Shown: piece after piece, positions 56,783 to 64,000 of the stretch | How the letters are laid out: every line of letters starts with the position of its first letter | Position numbering within the stretch: the stretch's first letter is position 1 | DNA from: Ilyonectria destructans | Lineage: Eukaryota > Ascomycota > Sordariomycetes > Hypocreales > Nectriaceae | Direction of reading: 5' to 3' | NCBI GenBank assembly: GCA_020740775.1 | Contig: JAHEWK010000001.1 | Span: 4,588,001-4,652,000, forward strand | Length of the DNA: 64,000 nt | The notes under the pieces: model-generated | The model's database searches: none | What the model was told of the DNA's origin: nothing | Seen by the model: the letters and a program-made list of their open reading frames with translations, nothing else | Position numbers and translations under genes: made by a program

Positions 56783-59161
56783 ATGCTGAACTCGACTGGC
56801 CGCCGTGCCTGGATCTGCACTCAATGTGTACGACACGCGACCAAGCCTCTGCAGCGACGATGGCAATCCGCCGCTTCCGCGGCCGCCCAGGCCAACCCGG
56901 GGAGCTCTCCAATTGACTACTCCGCTAGCGTCAATCATGACGACTCGGTTCTGCGCAACCTCTTCGACGCCCCGTCCGGTAGGGCCTTTCCCAAGTTCAG
57001 TCTGAAGAAGGGACAGGGCCTTTTCAAGAACCGATACTTGACAAGCCCGGAAGGCTTCCTTCGCTTTGCCCAGAAGAACCTCCAGCTAGCCACCAAGATC
57101 GTTCACAGAGTCCTCAATGCTTCGACCGTTCACGAGTATCAAGCAATTGTTCGGGATCTCGACCGACTTAGCGACTTGCTATGCCGAGTCCTGGATCTTT
57201 CCGACTTCGTGCGCATGACACATCCCGACGCTCGCTTTCAGGAAGCCGCCACCGATGCCTGGTCCATGGTTTATCAGTACATGAACCAACTCAATACCAT
57301 GACCGGTTTGAGCGATCAGCTTGGAATAGCGATATCCAACCCTGAGGTTACCAAGGTGTGGTCCGAGGAGGAGAAGTCGGTCGCCGAGTTGCTGAAGTTG
57401 GACTTTATGAAATCAGCCGTCAATCTCCCCAAAGCTGCACGAGATAGATTCGTCGACCTGTCATCCCGCATTAGTGATATTGGCTCCGCATTCGTCCAAA
57501 GAATGCAGCCAGAGAAGAAGAAAATCACACTCCCTTCTCATCGGTTCTACGGCCTATATCCTAACTTGGCCGCGGCTCTGAAGGTTCGGTCGCAAATCAG
57601 CCTCCCCACCGTCGGGTCTGAGGCAGCTGCAGCCTTGCAGAGCGTTTACGATGAGGATACCAGGAAGGAGATTTACGTTGCCCAAAGAACCGCATCTCGG
57701 GAGACCATCACGTACCTAGAGGCAATGCTCAAGCTAAGAAGTGAACTGGCTGAGCTGGCAGGTTTCGAGAGCTACGGCCACATGGCCCTCAAGGACCGAA
57801 TGATGGCCAAGTCGCCTGCCTCGGTCATGGAGTTTCTCCTCGCATTAAGGAACCATAATGCGCCCACCATCCAGCGGGAACTGAATGAGCTGATCGAGAA
57901 GAAGCGTGAGCGCTTGAACATCCCAGACACGCATCTCCAGGCCTGGGATAGGGACTTTTACATGGAGAAGATCAGGGCAGACATGAGGTCCCGACAGCGT
58001 CAGGAAGACCAGCTTGCAGCATTCTTCTCTGTCGGAACCGTAATGCAGGGTCTGTCTAGGTTGTTCAGCCGACTATACGGTATCCGTTTCGTCCCACGGG
58101 AGACTCTCCCCGGCGAGACATGGCACCCTGACGTCAAGCGACTCGATGTCATATCTGATGATGGCGAGCAGGTCGCGGTCCTCTACTGTGATCTATTTTA
58201 TCGGCCGCAGAAGTCTCCAAACCCAGCACACTTTACCGTGCGCTGCTCTCGTGAGATTCTCCAGAGTGAAATCGACGAGGTCGCCGCTGATCAGACCGGC
58301 GATATGCCACGCTTCGAGACAGCCGAGCTGGCTGCCAATGACGGCATGGAGATATCGACTCGGAACGGAAAGCTCAAGCAGCTTCCTACGATTGCCCTTG
58401 TCTGTGACTTCCCCAAGAGCGACAATGCAAAGGAGCCGGCCTTCCTGTCGTTCTACTCGGTCGAGACCCTCTTCCACGAGATGGGCCACGCTATTCATTC
58501 CATCTTGGCTCGGACCAACTTCCAGAACGTATCTGGCACCCGGTGCGCCACCGACTTTGCTGAGCTGCCCTCAACCCTCATGGAACACTTCGCCGCCGAC
58601 CCTACAGTCCTCTCTCTCTTCGCCCGCCACTGGAAGTCGGACCGTCCTCTCCCTTACGACCTCGTTGCTGAGCGCATCCGCCTATCAAAGCGATTCGAGG
58701 GCATCGACACCGAGCACCAGATCCTCCTCGCTATGGTTGACCAGGCCTACCACGCATCGGCCGTTACCAACTCGGGCTTCAATTCTACGGACATCTTCCA
58801 CGGTATCCAGTCCCGCTTCGCACACGGACCCAAGGATCCGTCGGGTACCTGTTGGCAGGGCTTCTTCGGCCACTTGCACAGCTACGGCAGCACATATTAC
58901 AGCTACCTCTTCGACCGCGTTCTGGCCGAGCGCGTCTGGCGCGTTGTCTTCAAGGCTGGCGAGGGCGGCGCCGCCATTAGCCGCGAGAACGGAGAGCGCC
59001 TGAAGGAAAACCTCCTCAAATGGGGTGGTGGCCGGGATCCCTGGACTTGTCTCTCGGATACACTCCAAGACCATAGGCTAGCACCTGGCGATGAGAAGTC
59101 CATGGCATTGGTAGGCAGCTGGGGTATCAAGGATGACCTGCACTACAATAAAAAACAATAG
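56783..59161 (+). CDS. OCT1: Mitochondrial intermediate peptidase OCT1
   Basis: Matrix zinc metallopeptidase (M3 family, thimet oligopeptidase type) that removes an octapeptide from imported precursors after the main processing peptidase. Single exon, 792 residues, the usual length. Seen: an N-terminal presequence (MLNSTGRRAWICTQCVRHA, QRRWQSAASAA); a helical region with NRYLTSPEGFLRFAQKNL and VLDLSDFVRMTHPD; and the catalytic domain with zinc motif HEMGH at residues 565-569 (FHEMGHAIHSIL), followed about 25 residues on by AELPSTLMEHFA, whose Glu is the expected third ligand. The C-terminal FGHLHSYGSTYYSYLFDRV contains the Tyr/His segment involved in substrate binding in the family. The ATG at 56783 begins the presequence. 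It is head to head with the MICOS gene. Confidence 0.95.
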   Translation: MLNSTGRRAWICTQCVRHATKPLQRRWQSAASAAAQANPGSSPIDYSASVNHDDSVLRNLFDAPSGRAFPKFSLKKGQGLFKNRYLTSPEGFLRFAQKNLQLATKIVHRVLNASTVHEYQAIVRDLDRLSDLLCRVLDLSDFVRMTHPDARFQEAATDAWSMVYQYMNQLNTMTGLSDQLGIAISNPEVTKVWSEEEKSVAELLKLDFMKSAVNLPKAARDRFVDLSSRISDIGSAFVQRMQPEKKKITLPSHRFYGLYPNLAAALKVRSQISLPTVGSEAAAALQSVYDEDTRKEIYVAQRTASRETITYLEAMLKLRSELAELAGFESYGHMALKDRMMAKSPASVMEFLLALRNHNAPTIQRELNELIEKKRERLNIPDTHLQAWDRDFYMEKIRADMRSRQRQEDQLAAFFSVGTVMQGLSRLFSRLYGIRFVPRETLPGETWHPDVKRLDVISDDGEQVAVLYCDLFYRPQKSPNPAHFTVRCSREILQSEIDEVAADQTGDMPRFETAELAANDGMEISTRNGKLKQLPTIALVCDFPKSDNAKEPAFLSFYSVETLFHEMGHAIHSILARTNFQNVSGTRCATDFAELPSTLMEHFAADPTVLSLFARHWKSDRPLPYDLVAERIRLSKRFEGIDTEHQILLAMVDQAYHASAVTNSGFNSTDIFHGIQSRFAHGPKDPSGTCWQGFFGHLHSYGSTYYSYLFDRVLAERVWRVVFKAGEGGAAISRENGERLKENLLKWGGGRDPWTCLSDTLQDHRLAPGDEKSMALVGSWGIKDDLHYNKKQ

Positions 59162-59688
59162 ATGGATACATAAGCCAAAGCCGTGTATAAATGATAAACA
59201 TGAGACAATATTCAATGAACCCCGGAGCATTGCTCTTAGAAACGATTTATGCATATGTTCTTCATTAAAGACTATACTTGGTGCATTATCCGTCAACACA
59301 TTACCGCAAAGACGCCTCGAGCGCCCAAGGTCCGGGATGAGGACAAAGTAAGAAAGAAGATCAAACCCTCCGAGCGGCAATGGTTCCCGCAAACGTATGC
59401 AAAATAGCTACAAATGACTTTCGCAAAACAGTAAGATGGATACGCTAAGTGGCCAACAAGGAAAAGCCATAGGCTGTTGCAGAAAAAATGAGGAAAAGGA
59501 GAATCCACTGAAGACGATGCAATAGCCCGGCACGGAATTCATGAATCTTTACTTGAGAGGTATTGTACATAGGGTGTTATCGCCCCTAAGAAGGTGAATC
59601 GGGGAGAAGTAGGTGGCTAAAAGTAGATGTGCTGTGGGAGCGAGTCATAATCATAGATAATAAAAGATAAGCATGGATTGATGGCACG
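59162..59688. other. 3' intergenic region between convergent OCT1 and an unknown gene
   Basis: 527 AT-rich bases; no coding frame or RNA gene is seen. Confidence 0.5.
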
Positions 59689-61785
59689 TCAAATGGCGTG
59701 TGGTGGAAGCTGCGAGGCCGGTGACTTTTTCGCATGGGTGAGTTGTGACAAGGAGAGTGTCCTCGCCGACTTCTTCTTGGCCTGGTCCTCCTCTTCTAAG
59801 TCCTCCCCAAAGGCACCGAAGCTGTAGCCTTCCTCGCGGGGAGTCTCGTACGTCTCGGAGTACTCGCTCTCGTCACCATGGCCCGTACCAATGCCCGAAT
59901 CCTCGGGATCAATAGACCGAGCATGTGTCTCTATCGCCATTCTCATTTCGGTTTCGTCATCGTCATGGTCAAACGCCGATCTGTCTCCAAACGACTTGGC
60001 GGTCGGAGGTGGGTCATATCGGGTGTCTCTTCGAGAGGCAGATGATTTGGCCAAGACACTGACTTGGTAACCAAGACTTTTAACCTGCGACTCGAGGGCT
60101 TCCCGGGCCGAGCGTTCTGTGCGAACCAAAGCCAGGAGTGTGGCGTAGTGATCCGTGGTGAAGGGTCCGCCTGCATCCTTTGAAAGGGTAGGAAGGCTGC
60201 TTACTCCACGAATGGTCGCTGTAGACGTAGGTCGATCTGAATTTTCGAGGGCCGGTATAGTATTTGAGTCGCGAAATGTGCCGAGGAGGCCAGGAGCCTC
60301 GTCGAACGACCCGCCGGAGACGTTTTGCTTATGTCTTCCTGAATGAACGGAGTCCCCTGTGCCGTTTATTCTTGCCTGGCCTGCTGGTGAGGTCAGAGGC
60401 CTAGTTATCTTGTATTCGAAGGGTGTTTCGTCCACGGGGACTTGAGGGGTTGGTCGATATGGAGGGTCAACCTGGGGCCGAAAATTCGGGACATCGTGGC
60501 AAACTTGGTTGAGAACCTGCTCAAGCTGATACACCCTAGCCTCCAGATTGCAAACCCTGGTTTCCAAATTTGCGGCGTGTGTGATTTTCATCCCCCCAAT
60601 CCCGCTCATGTTGGGAAAGGTGTCGAAGTGGAACGGTTCTGGGGGGGTCTGAGGCGGGTCCTTGTTGGTGGTCTCAGTGCCAACAGTCGCGATTTCTTCG
60701 CCCTCTGGGACATTGGATGATACGGGAGACATGAAAGCCGGGTCATAGCTCTCTCTCCAATAACGGATCTCATCGCTGCGCCGTCGAGCTTTACCCTGGT
60801 CCTCTTCAACCTCTGGTAAGCCCGAAAGGCTTCGTGATCGGCGTCGAGAGCCTGTGAAGTCGCTCGTGATTGCACGTCCAATCTCTGCGGGATCATCTTC
60901 ATGTTGAGCCACCCTACTGTCCCGACCTTGGCTGCTTGCAGGTCGCGGCGAGAGACCGGTGAGGTCAGTTTCTTTGGACCTGCGTGGACCTGTTTGTCTT
61001 TGAGATAGGCCGAACTCGGTGCTAAGTGAGTTGCGCGCACTCTCAATGGCACGAACATCTTCGGGGCGGATGGAATGAGATCGCAATGCTCGGTCAAACT
61101 CGGTGATGGGGAGGGAGGCAGAGCGCTTGGATTCGGCACCGGGGAATGGGCGGTTCCGAGCCCTTGAATCCAGTCTATCCACGGGTCCTGGATCAATCTG
61201 TTGAGGAGCCTTGCCCGTCAGGCTACGGTGATGGTTTGGTCGCGTGGTTGATGCCGAGGCGATGTCCGAATCTGTGTTGTTAGGGCTATCGTTTGCATTG
61301 GGCTTCCTCTTGCGACCCAGAAGCTTTCCAAGAGCACCACGCAGCTTCGATTGCTTTCGGTGCGGGCGGTCCTTGTCTTTTATCTGAACCGCATCGGCGC
61401 TGACAATGGAGCGTCTAACAAGATGAGAAGTATTTGTTCTCTGCACAGGCGGTGCTCGCATTGTCGTCACAGGCGAGGGCATAGGCTGCGATGTACCCAG
61501 ATCGAGACTGTCGGGTTGTACAACATCATTGAGTGGGCTTGGGGCAACGGGAGGAGCCGCTTGTTGCTGATCTCGGCCTGACCAGGCAGGCTCGGGTTGT
61601 ATATCGTTGAACTCGGCACGGACAGGCGTTGCGATGTTCGAGCCAGGGTTACGTATGGGAAACTCGTCGTCCATGGAGCTCGAGATCGGAACGGGACCAG
61701 AAATTCGACCACGGATCGGGTGCGGGCCAGTCCGGGGTCCAGCACTACCGCCCGTGCTGGGAGGTGACTTCCACGGCTTCTTCAT
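59689..61785 (-). CDS. Unrecognised Ser/Arg/Pro-rich protein with short coiled coils
   Basis: I do not recognise a family. Single exon, 698 residues from the first ATG (MKKPWKSPPSTGG). Seen: a mostly disordered protein rich in Ser, Pro, Arg and Asp. A basic cluster is at about residues 140-165 (KQSKLRGALGKLLGRKRKP), possibly a nuclear or membrane-binding signal. A predicted coiled coil lies near 420 (HAANLETRVCNLEARVYQ, LEQVLNQVC). A second helix near 560-595 reads TTDHYATLLALVRTERSAREA and LESQVKSLGYQVSVLAKSS. The last 70 residues are acidic and end in Lys/Ser/Leu-rich sequence. Two separated coiled coils in a disordered chain suggest a scaffold, but no function can be assigned. Confidence 0.75.
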   Translation of the reverse strand: MKKPWKSPPSTGGSAGPRTGPHPIRGRISGPVPISSSMDDEFPIRNPGSNIATPVRAEFNDIQPEPAWSGRDQQQAAPPVAPSPLNDVVQPDSLDLGTSQPMPSPVTTMRAPPVQRTNTSHLVRRSIVSADAVQIKDKDRPHRKQSKLRGALGKLLGRKRKPNANDSPNNTDSDIASASTTRPNHHRSLTGKAPQQIDPGPVDRLDSRARNRPFPGAESKRSASLPITEFDRALRSHSIRPEDVRAIESARNSLSTEFGLSQRQTGPRRSKETDLTGLSPRPASSQGRDSRVAQHEDDPAEIGRAITSDFTGSRRRSRSLSGLPEVEEDQGKARRRSDEIRYWRESYDPAFMSPVSSNVPEGEEIATVGTETTNKDPPQTPPEPFHFDTFPNMSGIGGMKITHAANLETRVCNLEARVYQLEQVLNQVCHDVPNFRPQVDPPYRPTPQVPVDETPFEYKITRPLTSPAGQARINGTGDSVHSGRHKQNVSGGSFDEAPGLLGTFRDSNTIPALENSDRPTSTATIRGVSSLPTLSKDAGGPFTTDHYATLLALVRTERSAREALESQVKSLGYQVSVLAKSSASRRDTRYDPPPTAKSFGDRSAFDHDDDETEMRMAIETHARSIDPEDSGIGTGHGDESEYSETYETPREEGYSFGAFGEDLEEEDQAKKKSARTLSLSQLTHAKKSPASQLPPHAI

Positions 61786-64000
61786 CGAGAGAAACTAGGT
61801 CGAAAGTTAAGGGAAATTAATTGGGTGGTTGAGCGGCGATGAAGCAGGTCCAGCGAGCGGAGGAGAAGAGAAGAGGTGGGGGGGAGGTGGACGTTATGGA
61901 GGACGGCAGCAGGCCTCAACACATGTCGAGATGAAGGAATGACCAAAGGGGAAGCTCTCTATGCGTGCGCTCATCTACACCGGGCAGCCAGGCCTATCAT
62001 TGTGCATATGACGAGCAAAGCCACAAGTCGACAGGACTTGGGAGCGTCGCCTAAGGAGGGACGGGGACGGGGATGCAGTCGACAGGACGAAGCTTGGGAC
62101 AAGGAAACGAGTGTGGGGGAAGAGGGAGAGGAGCAGGTTTATGGCATTGCGATAGGTTCGCCCTTGCCGTGCAGAGAGCAGGAAAGGGCAATGAGAAATA
62201 AGACAAGACAGGAAGAGGAGGCTTGAAACAAGAACGGGCTTAGAGCGGTCCGAGGGGATGGTGGGAGGTGGGTGGTCGGGACCTATTAATGCCCGGTCAG
62301 CAGGGTGTACATGATACGGTTGGCGAACCTGCGCTTGCAGGACCAGGCTGTGGGAGGGCATGTTCAATGCCACGTCGGATGACAAGGGACGACAAGGAAC
62401 GACAAGGGGACGACAAAAGGGGGCATGAAGGGCGACCGGGGGTGGCAGGAAGGCGGGGATCAACCAGCATCCAGAAGCAGCTCGGGTTACTTTGCATCAG
62501 AAGCAGCGGCGGCAGCACCAGCGGTGAACCGGCTATCAACCCTCAACGGCCGAGAGACAGCCTGTTCACGACGCAGACGGCCGTGGGGCGCGTTGTGGAG
62601 CAGCATTCCAAGGCCTCGACGCGTTGGGCGCCCAGGCTCACTGCGGTGATGCCCTCGAAACAGGTCGGCCTCGCACGAAGCTAGGGACGGTTTGCCATGT
62701 GTCGAGGTGGGCTTGGACCCAGTCGTGGACGGGAGACCATCGGAGTTGGGACACCACGACCAGGGTTGCTCAAATTCGCGGCGTCAGGCTGGCTGGGCTG
62801 GCTCGGCGGGCCGATGGCGTGTCGTCTCATCGACAGAAGAGGCAAAGCATTCAGCAGACGCCGCAGTTGATCCAACAGCCCTGACCACATCCGTCCATCC
62901 AAAGCTCTGCTGGGCCAGGGTCCGCGCGAGATCTTGGAGCTTGGAGCTTTGTCTTGAATGCGGCGGCGGCCGGCTGGCAGGGACATGGCCCGGACCAGAG
63001 CGCCACAGCCCAAGGTAGGTAGGTAGGTAGGTAGGTACTTAGTAGAACGGGTTGAGTTGCGGTGGTCCGGTATCCAGTCTCCCTCGTGGCTCACCAACTC
63101 GATGCAGGGTGCAGCCAAACTGGGGCTTCTCGACGGCTTCGCTAGCACACTACCTATGTCCAGAGAGGAGATGGTGCTAGGTTTTGGAAGAGTGACGGTT
63201 TACGGTGCGGCGAAGAAGCAGCAGGGTTCCCTGCTCCTGCCTCCCTGTTCCCTGGTGCCAAATCACGGCACTCTAGGCGCGCCCAAGTTGGTGGTGGCTG
63301 CGTTGAGGGAGTCTAAGGAGTCTTGCTTTCCGGTGAGCACGGCAAGGGCGCGGCAGGAGTACGGCAGGAGTACGGCAGGAGTGCGGCAGCGGACCATATC
63401 GTGTCGCACCTGCCTGACCTATGTCTGGTCTTTGTCTCCGGGCTGTCTTATTACACCTTGTGTGTTTCCGCGCCACGTGAGTGATGGCGGAGGCACGTCT
63501 GAAATCATTCATCAGGTCTCATCTTGCTCAAAGTAGGCGCAAGTGAGATGCACCTGCCTTAGCTCCCAACTCACCTGCCTACCCCGTATGAGACCTGATC
63601 CAGATGCTTACCTAGGTAGGTAGGCACTCCGGAGCCCGCAGACAGCTGCTGCCTCAGAGCAACACAGGCGCCACGAGTCCGTGGTGAGACATGGGACTCG
63701 GCCGACAACCTCCCAACTGATAACTCGAGCTGCAGTAGCTCCACGATACGACGCGTTTCCATTGCGAGTATCATCTTCCTCCGAGATCGCGAGGCCGCGA
63801 AGCCCCTCAACCTCCAACCGTCCTCAACCAATGGTCTCCAGCATCTGCAGCAAGCTCCGTGCTGCAACCACATGCGACAGCGTTCCAAGTCTAGCCTCGC
63901 CAAGCCCTGGCTATCGTTGGCTCCAGGCCCTCGAAAATCCCGACTGGGTTTCCTCAAGTGACTTGCATCGCGTCAGTGGCGCCGCAAAAAGCAACCAACA
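61786..64000. other. Terminal intergenic region of the window
   Basis: About 2.2 kb with no supported gene. Tandem words are frequent: GACAAGGGAC units at about 62381-62418, GGTA units at 63013-63037 and ACGGCAGGAGT units at about 63350-63388. It should hold the promoter of the gene that starts at 61785. Confidence 0.45.
63013..63037. repeat. GGTA microsatellite
   Basis: Six consecutive GGTA units in non-coding sequence. The same word recurs singly or doubly in several other intergenic parts of this window (for example near 4060, 45110 and 63610). Confidence 0.75.

Noticed and set aside
63350..63388. Short regular repeats resembling a CRISPR array
   Set aside because: The ACGGCAGGAGT units are contiguous with no unique spacers, so this is a simple tandem repeat; CRISPR arrays are also not expected in a fungal nucleus.

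Overview
The window looks like nuclear DNA from a filamentous ascomycete, most likely a Sordariomycete. Protein-coding genes are interrupted by short introns (about 50-100 nt) with GTAAGT-type donors, CTAAC-type branch sites and CAG/TAG acceptors. Intergenic regions are long and pyrimidine-rich, and the protein set is that of Pezizomycotina. I see no bacterial, viral or intact transposon genes and no CRISPR array. I support 24 protein genes (one with a disrupted reading frame) and one tRNA gene. Exon boundaries were inferred by hand from splice consensus, reading phase and the expected family sequence.

Layout. 0-12 kb: nucleoporin NSP1 (+), mitochondrial ATPase inhibitor IF1 (-), a 14-3-3 protein (+) behind a 3.4-kb upstream region, diphthamide J-protein DPH4 (-), mitoribosomal protein mL59 (-) and, divergent from it, spliceosomal helicase PRP28 (+). 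12-25 kb: eight-exon valyl-tRNA synthetase (-), divergent from an unrecognised protein with a mitochondrial presequence (+); an intron-containing tRNA-Leu(AAG); a small acidic protein (+); an eight-exon Aly/REF mRNA export factor (-); and mannosyltransferase MNN9 (+). 25-28 kb: peroxisomal E2 PEX4 (-), an unknown acidic/basic protein (-) and a PRA1-family protein (-). 28.3-34.1 kb has no gene I can support. 34-37 kb: a secreted Thr/Pro-rich protein with repeated Cys-rich (apple/PAN-like) modules and a broken frame. 37-44 kb: ELMO-domain protein (-), U2AF small subunit (+) and an oxysterol-binding protein (-). 47-62 kb: a 1125-residue unknown (-), tRNA-dihydrouridine synthase DUS2 (+), a MICOS apolipoprotein-O subunit (-), mitochondrial intermediate peptidase OCT1 (+) and a 698-residue unknown (-).

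Themes. Most genes are housekeeping. Mitochondrial functions recur: IF1, mL59, the presequence-bearing unknown, the MICOS subunit, OCT1 and probably a second form of ValRS. RNA processing also recurs: PRP28, U2AF35, Aly/REF, DUS2 and tRNA-Leu. Several mitochondrial genes sit head to head, which suggests shared promoters.

The observations I rate highest are: (1) an Arg-rich in-frame extension upstream of the ValRS AUG that begins with two consecutive ACG codons and contains no AUG, suggesting non-AUG initiation of a mitochondrial isoform; (2) a one-base deletion in the secreted modular protein that a 56-nt GT-AG interval could splice out, restoring frame at the cost of conserved cysteines; (3) an open, coding-like frame overlapping the end of the PRA1 gene upstream of the first AUG of its neighbour; (4) two GC-AG introns.
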